From the NCBI GenBank assembly GCA_951800155.1, contig CATOJL010000014.1, positions 1 through 17,422 on the forward strand: 17,422 nt of DNA, read 5' to 3'. Every line of letters starts with the position of its first letter. Positions within the stretch are counted from its first letter, which is position 1. The notes beneath the pieces were generated by a model. That model was not told the DNA's origin, made no database searches, and saw only the letters and a program-made list of their open reading frames with translations. Source of the stretch: an uncultured Bacilli bacterium (GTDB taxonomy: Bacteria; Bacillota_I; Bacilli_A; RF39; UBA660). Position numbers and translations under genes: made by a program. This document shows, piece by piece, positions 8,259-14,432 of this stretch.

Positions 8259-8276
8259 AAAAAGGGTTTTCACCCT
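8259..8276 (-). terminator. Rho-independent terminator of spoIVB
   Basis: On the minus strand AGGGT, a GAAA tetraloop, ACCCT and a T run (8259-8263). The 5' arm overlaps the TAG stop codon of spoIVB. A second, imperfect A/T-rich dyad at 8221-8250 may assist. Confidence 0.75.
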
Positions 8277-9267
8277 AATTTTCTGCTTCTTCTAACATGG
8301 TCGTAATAAAAATTCCATACCCTTTTTCTGGATTATTTACCACTACATGAGTTACTGCACCAATAATATAATCTCCTTGAATAATTGGACTTCCTGACAT
8401 TCCTTGGACAATTCCTCCTGTTTTTTCTAATAATTCTTTATCTTTTATCTCAAATAAAATATTTTTTAAAGTATCACTATCTGGCATGATTTTTAAAATC
8501 TCAATCTCATACGTTTCAATTTTCTCATCTGCGGTCACTGTTAAAATTTGTGCACTTCCTTTTTTAATTTGATTAGGACGGGCTACTTGATAGAGTTTTT
8601 CTTTAGAATAGTTTTCTTTATACATTCCAAAAATACCACTGTTTGTATTTTCTAGAATCGTTCCTTTTTGATCATTTTGATGTAAATCGGCATTTTTACT
8701 TCCCGGTGTCCCCGTATCACTACGATCTATGCTAGTGACGGTTGAAGAAAATATCTTCCCTTCTTTCACTTCCAACATAATTCCTGTTTTTGAATCTGCT
8801 ACCTCATGCCCTAATGCCCCAAATCGTTTTGTATCTGGATCGACAAATGTCAATGTACCAATTCCTGTAATAGTATCTTTTACATAAAGTCCTGTTTTAT
8901 AGATGTTTTTATCATCTTTAACAACAGGAAGTTCTGTTTCATATACCTCAGTACCTCGTTTATAAGCTATTGAAACTTTGTCCTCATTTGTATTTGAAAT
9001 CATTGTTACCATCTGGTCTATATTGTCAATCGTTTTCCCATTTACTTTTATGATGATGTCTCCTACTTCTAATTTTGCTTCCTTGCATAGGTCTTTTCCA
9101 TCCACTAAATAACTACCGACAATCAATACTCCATTTGATTTAATCTCAATTCCAATATTTTCTCCACCTGCATAAATTTTATCTGAATAGGCAAGAATAG
9201 AATTGGGTAAAATAAAGAATGTTAAAAGAAACAAAAATGATGCTTTTTTGAATTTTTTAAAAAACAT
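8275..9267 (-). CDS. spoIVB: SpoIVB sporulation checkpoint serine protease (S55)
   Basis: In B. subtilis SpoIVB is secreted from the forespore and cleaves SpoIVFA, releasing the SpoIVFB protease that activates sigma-K. Here a signal/anchor segment covers residues 1-26. A PDZ domain follows at about 40-120, with L-E-V-G-D-I-I-I-K-V-N-G at 66-77. The protease domain has G-A-L-G-H (His154) and G-M-S-G-S-P (Ser291). Asp276 lies 15 residues before the serine, the same spacing as Asp363 and Ser378 of B. subtilis, so the triad is intact. At 330 residues it is shorter than the Bacillus protein (about 426). The start follows AAAGGAG at a normal distance. It is monocistronic with its own terminator; its usual neighbours recN and spo0A are absent. 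Confidence 0.95.
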   Translation of the reverse strand: MFFKKFKKASFLFLLTFFILPNSILAYSDKIYAGGENIGIEIKSNGVLIVGSYLVDGKDLCKEAKLEVGDIIIKVNGKTIDNIDQMVTMISNTNEDKVSIAYKRGTEVYETELPVVKDDKNIYKTGLYVKDTITGIGTLTFVDPDTKRFGALGHEVADSKTGIMLEVKEGKIFSSTVTSIDRSDTGTPGSKNADLHQNDQKGTILENTNSGIFGMYKENYSKEKLYQVARPNQIKKGSAQILTVTADEKIETYEIEILKIMPDSDTLKNILFEIKDKELLEKTGGIVQGMSGSPIIQGDYIIGAVTHVVVNNPEKGYGIFITTMLEEAEN

Positions 9268-9302
9268 GAAAACATCTCCTTTGTTTTAACAGACTACATT
9301 AA

Positions 9303-9332
9303 TAGTATCTTCATATATAAATAGTTTATAAA
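9303..9332 (-). promoter_or_regulatory. Possible forespore (sigma-G-like) promoter of spoIVB
   Basis: GATACTA (9303-9309) matches six of seven bases of the sigma-G -10 (CATACTA). A weak -35 (TTTATA, 9327-9332) lies 17 bases upstream. No convincing sigma-A promoter is seen, and spoIVB is forespore-expressed in Bacillus. The AT-rich background makes chance matches likely. Confidence 0.35.
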
Positions 9333-9351
9333 TTGTAAATTTTTCCAACTT

Positions 9352-9393
9352 AAAAAAGAAGTATAAATATTAGTAATTACACTTCTTTTTTTT
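9352..9393. terminator. T-tailed hairpin with 11-base stem
   Basis: AAAAAAGAAGT (9352-9362) pairs with ACTTCTTTTTT (9381-9391) around an 18-base loop, with Ts following on both strands. On the minus strand it lies about 325 bases beyond the stop at 9715, and it shields spoIVB from upstream readthrough. Confidence 0.6.
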
Positions 9394-9616
9394 AACTCTC
9401 TTTTATATACTGCTATATCAAGGTATATATTTCTTAAAGAATTTTCTTCCTAATGATTGACCAACTATAACTTCCATTTAAAAATTCTTCATAAATAAAT
9501 CTGATTCTCTTTTACAATATGGCTTACGTATTTTTTTAATTTGTATAACCATAAAGTTTATAAGCGTCCAAGGTTTTGCCATTTGTGAGTAAATAGTTAT
9601 TATACTATAATAATGG

Positions 9617-9649
9617 AAAAAGTGCTTGCTATTCACTTAGCACTTTTTT
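9617..9649. terminator. Terminator after the 351-residue protein
   Basis: AAAAAGTGCT (9617-9626) pairs with AGCACTTTTT (9639-9648) around a 12-base loop. T runs occur on both strands. It lies 66-98 bases after the stop of the minus-strand gene that ends at 9715. Confidence 0.75.
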
Positions 9650-9714
9650 CAATAAACAAAAATAGTGTTTTCTATAATTTCTACTTTTAAATTTTTATTA
9701 TCACACACGATAAC

Positions 9715-10770
9715 TCAGTTTTCTAATTTCCTTCCACCCCATTCAACGACAATAAATCCATTTCTTTCCTTAGGCTCTAATATCTGTTCTTTCACTTCTT
9801 TTTTTTCTAAAAGAGGTAGATAGTCCATCATAATACGAATAAGTGTATCTGGTTCTTTTGAAAAAGATAGTTTCATATAATCATTCAGATCTTCATTTGT
9901 CCTAAAATGAATATAATTATATGGATTATTTTCCAATCTATCTATCCAATAAATTATAAATTCATTAATCTCTCTTTCATTAAGCCCTAAATAGGAAAGT
10001 TTTTCTTCTAAGAAAGACACTGTATCTTTTCCCTCTACTAAAAATCCAGTAGAGGTATCTATTTTCGTATTATCAATTCCCTCCCAATAGAGTGCATAAT
10101 AATTTCGCTTCGTATCATAATCATAAACAGTGCCTGATGGAGTAATATGTACGTTCCATGATTGATTATATTTTGGATAAGTATGTGTTAAAAGAGTGGG
10201 GTTTCCTAAAGAAATGGTTATATCCATCTCCTCTAAAGGATAAAAGTATAGAATGGGCTTATAAGCTATATTTTGATCACATTTAACAGAATTAGATATA
10301 TACAAATAGGGTTCTATTGTTTCTAAATTTTTTAAATTTTCCTTTATTTCATAAAGATAAGTTACTTTTTCTGGTGTGCAAACACCACAAGAATGCTCAC
10401 TACTAAAATAGAGCCTCAACGTTGTACCCTCAATCTCTGTCTTATCAATAGAAATTTGCTCACCACAGGGATTAATAGTCATAGTTAACATTACAAACTC
10501 CTGCCCACTCTGTAAGGCTTTCTCTAATTCTTCTTTTGTATGTATAGAAGAATGAACCAAATCTGCTAATTCCATTTGTTCTTTGTTATCTATATACTCT
10601 TTATAGGAAGTTATTAGATAAGCTTCATAATCATTAGTAAATTCCTTCAAAGGCTTGTAAGATTGATTCAATACATATGGCTTTTTTTGTTTGATAGAAA
10701 AAATGGAAATACATAATGTAATACTAAGTAAGACAAACGTTATTATGAATAGTATTCTCTCTTTTTTCAT
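9715..10770 (-). CDS. Membrane-anchored extracytoplasmic protein of unknown function
   Basis: A 351-residue protein with one N-terminal membrane segment (about 6-24) and no lipobox, so it is probably anchored with its bulk outside. The middle part has four cysteines (102, 128, 131, 164), including S-C-G-V-C, which could form disulfides. The C-terminal half (about 171-346) starts at K-P-I-L-Y-F-Y-P and ends at F-I-V-V-E-W-G-G. From memory, similar C-terminal blocks occur in secreted proteins of gut Bacillota and Actinomycetota, but I know no function. The frame opens at a GTG at 10785, but that GTG is part of the ribosome site GAGGTG, which is well spaced from the ATG at 10770. It appears monocistronic. 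Confidence 0.75.
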   Translation of the reverse strand: MKKERILFIITFVLLSITLCISIFSIKQKKPYVLNQSYKPLKEFTNDYEAYLITSYKEYIDNKEQMELADLVHSSIHTKEELEKALQSGQEFVMLTMTINPCGEQISIDKTEIEGTTLRLYFSSEHSCGVCTPEKVTYLYEIKENLKNLETIEPYLYISNSVKCDQNIAYKPILYFYPLEEMDITISLGNPTLLTHTYPKYNQSWNVHITPSGTVYDYDTKRNYYALYWEGIDNTKIDTSTGFLVEGKDTVSFLEEKLSYLGLNEREINEFIIYWIDRLENNPYNYIHFRTNEDLNDYMKLSFSKEPDTLIRIMMDYLPLLEKKEVKEQILEPKERNGFIVVEWGGRKLEN

Positions 10771-10798
10771 AAAATTGCACCTCACAAAATGATATTAT

Positions 10799-10827
10799 TA
10801 ATATTTTTTAAATATATAAATCTATTC
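10799..10827 (-). promoter_or_regulatory. Possible sigma-G-like promoter of the 351-residue protein
   Basis: GAATA (10823-10827), 17 bases, AATATTA (10799-10805), which differs from CATNNTA at the first base. No better sigma-A match is seen. The region is so AT-rich that this is only a suggestion. Confidence 0.2.
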
Positions 10828-10832
10828 ACTTT

Positions 10833-10864
10833 CTTTATATGCAAATACGCATACTAAAGTTTTT
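10833..10864 (+). terminator. Stem-loop with a T run on the plus strand, after xseB
   Basis: Ten-pair stem (CTTTATATGC, 10833-10842, with 10849-10859) with one bulged base and a six-base loop, followed by TTTTT (10860-10864) on the plus strand. The neighbouring genes are all on the minus strand, where no T run follows, so the orientation is odd. It may still act as the 3' hairpin of the nusB-xseA-xseB mRNA. Confidence 0.4.
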
Positions 10865-10877
10865 GTATAGTAGATGG

Positions 10878-11093
10878 TTAGTTTTCTAGTTTAAAATCTT
10901 CCTCTGTTTCCTTTACAATTTTACTTACTCTCTCTTCTACATTCTTTAAAGAAGCATCGCATTCTTTTACTAATTTCATCGCTTTCGTATATACTTCTAT
11001 CGATTCATCTAACCCAAATTCTCCATTTTCTAAAGAGGCGATCATCACTTCTAACTCTTTCATATTCTCTTCAATTGTTTTCTTTTTCTCCAT
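10878..11093 (-). CDS. xseB: Exodeoxyribonuclease VII small subunit
   Basis: 71-residue helical protein that pairs with XseA to form ExoVII, a processive single-strand DNA exonuclease. The family pattern is visible: E-E-N-M-K-E-L-E near residues 8-15, L-E-N-G-E-F-G-L-D-E-S near 21-31, and an acidic C-terminus. The length is typical. The ATG lies 8 bases from GGAGGT (11102-11107), and the gene overlaps the end of xseA by 23 bases in another frame, consistent with translational coupling and fixed stoichiometry. It is the last gene of the unit; ispA and dxs, which often follow, are absent. Confidence 0.93.
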   Translation of the reverse strand: MEKKKTIEENMKELEVMIASLENGEFGLDESIEVYTKAMKLVKECDASLKNVEERVSKIVKETEEDFKLEN

Positions 11094-12357
11094 TTTTCTT
11101 TACCTCCATTATTTTTGATGTAATCTTACCATTTGTCAAATGTGTATAAAGTACATCATCAATTTTTACTTCATCTATATCCTTTAAGACTTTCTCTTCT
11201 AAATAAGTAATCGAATATCCTCTTTTCAAAGTAGAAAGTGGATTTAAAAGTTCTAATTTCTCCATTTCTTTTATCAATACCATTTTATATTTCTCTAACA
11301 ATAGAGTTGGGTTATTTAATAAATGATTTTTCTTCATTTGTCCCAAAAGTATTTTTTTATCATTCACTTTTTTAAGCAAAAGTTCCTTTATTCTTTCTTC
11401 ATATAAATCAAGTGTTTGTCTTTTTTGTTCAAATAACATATTTGGTGTTTTAATTACAAAAGAACTCTTCAAACCATCCATAATTAATTCCAAATATTTT
11501 ACTTTTTTTAAAATAGCTTCATTTAAACGAATCTTATATTGGGTTAGTAAATGCAATAAATCTAAAATATTAGGGACTGCCATTTCCGCAGCTCCTGTTG
11601 GAGTAGGTGCCCTTAAATCGGCCACAAAATCAGCAATCGTAAAATCAACTTCATGTCCAACAGCACTAATAACAGGAGTCTTGCAAGCAAAGATAGCACG
11701 TGCAACACCCTCATCATTGAAACAGTTCAAATCCTCAAAAGAACCTCCACCACGTCCAACCAATAAAACATCTAAATGATAGCTATCTGCCTGTTTTAAT
11801 TTTTGTATGATATCATTTGCAGCATACTCTCCTTGCACCAAACAAGGGAATAAATACGTTTCACAAATAGGATACCTTCTTTCAATCGTAGATAAAATAT
11901 CTTTGATAGCCGCTCCTGTTTGTGCTGTCACAATTCCAATTTTTGTAGGATATTTAGGGATCTTCTTTTTATATTTTGTATCAAAAAGCCCCTCTTCACT
12001 TAACTTCTTCTTCAATTTTTCAAAAGCAATGTAAAGGTTTCCAATTCCATCTTCCTGCATTTCTGTCACATAAATTTGGTAAGTTCCTCCTGCTTCATAA
12101 ACGCTAATAGAACCTGTTACCAATACTTTCATGCCTTCTTTAGGCTCAAAATCTAATTTTGTAGTCGCACTTCGAAACATAATGGCTTTTATAATACTAT
12201 TCTCATCTTTTAATGAAAAATAAAGATGCCCCGAAGAATGACTTTTATAATTCGAAATCTCTCCTCGAAGATATACAGTGCGCAAATTCGTATCATTATC
12301 AATTCGATGTTTTATATAACGGGTTATTGCAGTTATACTTAAATATTTATCTTCCAT
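11071..12357 (-). CDS. xseA: Exodeoxyribonuclease VII large subunit
   Basis: Catalytic subunit of ExoVII. The N-terminal OB-fold (about 1-100) contains G-E-I-S-N-Y and S-G-H-L-Y-F-S-L-K-D. The catalytic region carries G-I-V-T-A-Q-T-G-A-A (141-150), G-R-G-G-G-S-F-E-D-L (201-210) and the hallmark block at 231-258 containing G-H-E-V-D-F-T and R-A-P-T-P-T. A long basic coiled-coil-like C-terminus (about 270-400) should bind XseB. At 428 residues it is close to the usual 400-450. The start overlaps the end of nusB by 11 bases, and AAAGGA inside nusB serves as the ribosome site. Confidence 0.96.
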   Translation of the reverse strand: MEDKYLSITAITRYIKHRIDNDTNLRTVYLRGEISNYKSHSSGHLYFSLKDENSIIKAIMFRSATTKLDFEPKEGMKVLVTGSISVYEAGGTYQIYVTEMQEDGIGNLYIAFEKLKKKLSEEGLFDTKYKKKIPKYPTKIGIVTAQTGAAIKDILSTIERRYPICETYLFPCLVQGEYAANDIIQKLKQADSYHLDVLLVGRGGGSFEDLNCFNDEGVARAIFACKTPVISAVGHEVDFTIADFVADLRAPTPTGAAEMAVPNILDLLHLLTQYKIRLNEAILKKVKYLELIMDGLKSSFVIKTPNMLFEQKRQTLDLYEERIKELLLKKVNDKKILLGQMKKNHLLNNPTLLLEKYKMVLIKEMEKLELLNPLSTLKRGYSITYLEEKVLKDIDEVKIDDVLYTHLTNGKITSKIMEVKKNGEKENN

Positions 12358-12760
12358 TTTCTTTTTCCTTTAATACTTTATCAAGTGTTGCATTAATCAT
12401 TTTTCGAACATGGTCATCGCTATAAACTTTCGCTAGTTCAACAGCTTCATTAATACAGACAACACTTGGTGTATTTGTATATAATAATTCATAAATTCCC
12501 ATTTCTAAAATTGCTTTATCTGTATTTCCTAAACGGTCAATCTTCCAGCCATCTAGGTATTGATTCGCCAAATTATCTAATTCATTTTGATAAGTAATTA
12601 CACCATAAACCATATCTTTCACAAATTCGTTATCAATTTGAGCTACTTCTTTTATTACTGCTTCCACATCATATCCTATTTGATTCTTTTTATAAACATG
12701 TATCTGGTATAAAATTGTCATAATAATAACACGTAGTTCACTTCTTGTTTTATGTTCCAT
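12347..12760 (-). CDS. nusB: Transcription antitermination protein NusB
   Basis: All-helical RNA-binding protein that, with NusE (S10), binds boxA and supports antitermination of rRNA operons. The N-terminus carries the R-x-x-x-M-x-x-L-Y-Q-like pattern (R-V-I-I-M-T-I-L-Y-Q, residues 10-19). The C-terminal signature V-C-I-N-E-A-V-E-L-A-K is followed by I-N-A-T-L-D-K-V. The 137-residue length is normal. The start follows AGGTGA (12765-12770). It opens the nusB-xseA-xseB unit, a common arrangement in Bacillota. Confidence 0.94.
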   Translation of the reverse strand: MEHKTRSELRVIIMTILYQIHVYKKNQIGYDVEAVIKEVAQIDNEFVKDMVYGVITYQNELDNLANQYLDGWKIDRLGNTDKAILEMGIYELLYTNTPSVVCINEAVELAKVYSDDHVRKMINATLDKVLKEKENGR

Positions 12761-12776
12761 CCAATCACCTACTTAA

Positions 12777-12785
12777 ATTGTATCA
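12777..12785 (-). promoter_or_regulatory. Extended -10 promoter of nusB-xseA-xseB
   Basis: TGATACAAT on the minus strand, an extended -10 with TACAAT (12777-12782) preceded by TG. No good -35 is seen at 17 bases. Predicted start near 12770 would leave an almost ribosome-site-only leader, so confidence is modest. Confidence 0.35.
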
Positions 12786-12815
12786 TAAATCAAAAACAAT
12801 TGGTATCTTTAAAAT

Positions 12816-12839
12816 AAAAAAAAAGTACCTATTTGGTAC
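12816..12839 (-). terminator. Terminator of the 246-residue protein gene
   Basis: On the minus strand GTACC, a five-base loop, GGTAC (arms 12835-12839 and 12825-12829) and nine Ts (12816-12824). It separates this gene from the nusB unit. Confidence 0.75.
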
Positions 12840-12855
12840 AAGATCATTTTCGATG

Positions 12856-13596
12856 TTATTTTCGCTTTTGCTTCGAATAACCTAAGCATATTTTCACTTC
12901 TTCTGGAAACAGATCAATTTTCTCTATTTGTCTTTCTGCATCCTCAACATCAAATTTTTGCATTATTTTTCCATTCACACATTCACAAACATCAGATTCA
13001 TTTAATAAAGAAAAAGGCGCTCCAACAGACCATGGTTCTACAAAATTGCAATTATTTAAAAGCGTTTCAATCTCTTGCGTTTTAATTCCTGTATAACTCT
13101 TAAATATAGTTTTATCACTATACTGTATTCCACTACCTTTATTTAATAAACGAAAGGCTTCATTGGATGCATCTTCTTTTAAAGTAGATACTTGAAAATA
13201 GAGTTCACTTCGTTTTACATCTGTCGTCCTTCCAAGAGAAAGTCCTTCTTGTGTAGATGTGGCATAATAAAGAAGTCCACTAGGATGAAATAAAATAACT
13301 TCTTTTGCTTGTTTTCCTATTCTATCTGTAATTCCTACATATTTGAAATCATTTACCATTAAAATTCTAAAACCCAATTTTTGAAGGCTTGAAATCTTAC
13401 TTCCAAAAGGAGTCTGTCCTAAATCCCCTAACTGCAAATGGTTGATGCAAGCATCTAAGGCAGGAACATTTTTACTAGCTATACTTACTAAAAATGCGAC
13501 TTTTTCCTCTTCACTCCAATTTTCATATCCTTTTCCCAACTTTTCTTCCCATCCATAAATATCTTCTTTTTTAATCTCTAAATTTAAAGTATTCAT
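12856..13596 (-). CDS. Unrecognised 246-residue soluble protein
   Basis: I do not recognise this protein. It has no signal peptide or membrane segment, so it is probably cytosolic. The N-terminal part (about 1-65) is helical and acidic (E-N-W-S-E-E-E-K-V-A-F-L). A mixed alpha/beta section (about 75-130) includes G-F-R-I-L-M-V-N-D-F-K-Y and V-I-L-F-H-P-S-G-L-L-Y-Y. The C-terminus is basic (S-K-Q-K-R-K) and a C-E-C pair lies near residue 210. The ribosome site is weak (GGTGATGAGAG) but a good promoter lies immediately upstream and a strong terminator downstream, so it is expressed alone. Its place between frr and nusB gives no firm clue to function. Confidence 0.7.
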   Translation of the reverse strand: MNTLNLEIKKEDIYGWEEKLGKGYENWSEEEKVAFLVSIASKNVPALDACINHLQLGDLGQTPFGSKISSLQKLGFRILMVNDFKYVGITDRIGKQAKEVILFHPSGLLYYATSTQEGLSLGRTTDVKRSELYFQVSTLKEDASNEAFRLLNKGSGIQYSDKTIFKSYTGIKTQEIETLLNNCNFVEPWSVGAPFSLLNESDVCECVNGKIMQKFDVEDAERQIEKIDLFPEEVKICLGYSKQKRK

Positions 13597-13614
13597 CTCT
13601 CATCACCAGTTATT

Positions 13615-13643
13615 ACTATAACAAATAAAAGGAAATTTGTCGA
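13615..13643 (-). promoter_or_regulatory. Sigma-A promoter of the 246-residue protein gene
   Basis: TCGACA (13638-13643), 17 bases, TATAGT (13615-13620): five of six matches in each box. Predicted start near 13608 gives a leader of about 12 bases. Confidence 0.65.
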
Positions 13644-13678
13644 CAATTTATCAAAAAATAAAAAAAGAATTTTTAACT

Positions 13679-14221
13679 TTATACTGTCATCAATTCTTTT
13701 TCTTTTTCTTTTGTCTTTTCATCAACAATCTTATTGTATTTTTGAATTAAATTTTGTACCTCGTCCATTGCTTCTTTCTCTTCATCTTCTGGTATTTCTT
13801 GTTTCTTAATATCTGTATTGGCATCTTGGCGAATATTTCGAAGAGCAATTTTGGCTTCTTCTCCAAAACCTTTCGCTTGTTTTACATATTCTTTTCTTGT
13901 GTCTTCTGTTAAAGCAGGAATATTTAAAATAATCACTTCCCCATTATTGTTGGGTGTCAATCCAATATTTGCCTCAAAAATTGCCTTTTCAATAGGTCCC
14001 AAAATGGATTTATCAAATGGCTTAATCCACAACTGTCTTGCCTCAGGCACAGAAATGTTGGCTAGCTGCTTTAGGGGGGTGTCTGTCCCGTAATAGGATA
14101 CCATAATCCCATCTAAAACAGCGGGATTTGCGCGTCCTGCTCGAATATTTGTAAATCTCTTTTCTAAATTTTCAATTGATTTTTTCATTTTTTCTTCTAC
14201 TTCTAATAAAATATTATCCAT
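13679..14221 (-). CDS. frr: Ribosome recycling factor
   Basis: Works with EF-G to split post-termination ribosomes. The 180-residue length fits the family (about 185). Conserved features are R-A-G-R-A-N-P (27-33), the Y-Y-G-T-D-T-P-L-K-Q-L-A-N-I-S stretch starting at 43, and the domain II region with P-A-L-T-E-D-T-R. The C-terminus is very lysine- and glutamate-rich. The start follows AGAGGA at about 8 bases. frr usually follows tsf and pyrH and often precedes uppS-cdsA; here it stands alone behind its own promoter, about 12 kb from cdsA. Confidence 0.97.
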   Translation of the reverse strand: MDNILLEVEEKMKKSIENLEKRFTNIRAGRANPAVLDGIMVSYYGTDTPLKQLANISVPEARQLWIKPFDKSILGPIEKAIFEANIGLTPNNNGEVIILNIPALTEDTRKEYVKQAKGFGEEAKIALRNIRQDANTDIKKQEIPEDEEKEAMDEVQNLIQKYNKIVDEKTKEKEKELMTV

Positions 14222-14247
14222 ATAAATCCTCTTTCTATTTCATCTTC

Positions 14248-14276
14248 ATTATAATATATATTTTTTTTCTTTTCAA
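14248..14276 (-). promoter_or_regulatory. Sigma-A promoter of frr
   Basis: TTGAAA (14271-14276), a 17-base A/T spacer, TATAAT (14248-14253). Predicted start near 14241, about 20 bases before the ATG. Confidence 0.75.
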
Positions 14277-14432
14277 CTCTTTTCCCTTTTTCTTTTGTTC
14301 TAAAAACATATATTTTTAAAATGATAACAAAAATAACATACACATAGATCATGTCATGCACACAAAGTTGCCGTTTCTACAATACGATAACTCCTTTATT
14401 ATTTGCTTTATGGTAAAAAATCCTCTCCTATT

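Larger units (their letters stand above)
9268..9714. other. 447-base noncoding stretch between spoIVB and the 351-residue protein
   Basis: It holds the spoIVB ribosome site and possible promoter, a hairpin at 9352-9393 and the terminator at 9617-9649. A perfect 17-base palindrome (9597-9613) contains TATAAT on both strands; on the plus strand it pairs with TTGTGA (9583-9588) at 17 bases. Between the hairpins (9394-9596) only short open frames remain, the longest a 34-codon minus frame (9478-9582) without a ribosome site. Confidence 0.5.

Noticed and set aside
13818..14093. 91-codon plus-strand frame inside frr
   Set aside because: Antisense shadow of the conserved frr gene.
9708..14393. Shared 10-base word ACGATAACTC near 9708 and 14384
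   Set aside because: Too short and no flanking similarity; not a convincing repeat or att site.
14222..14432. Terminator or small RNA between the pilin-collar gene and frr
   Set aside because: No stem with a T run was found apart from the frr promoter elements; readthrough is possible.
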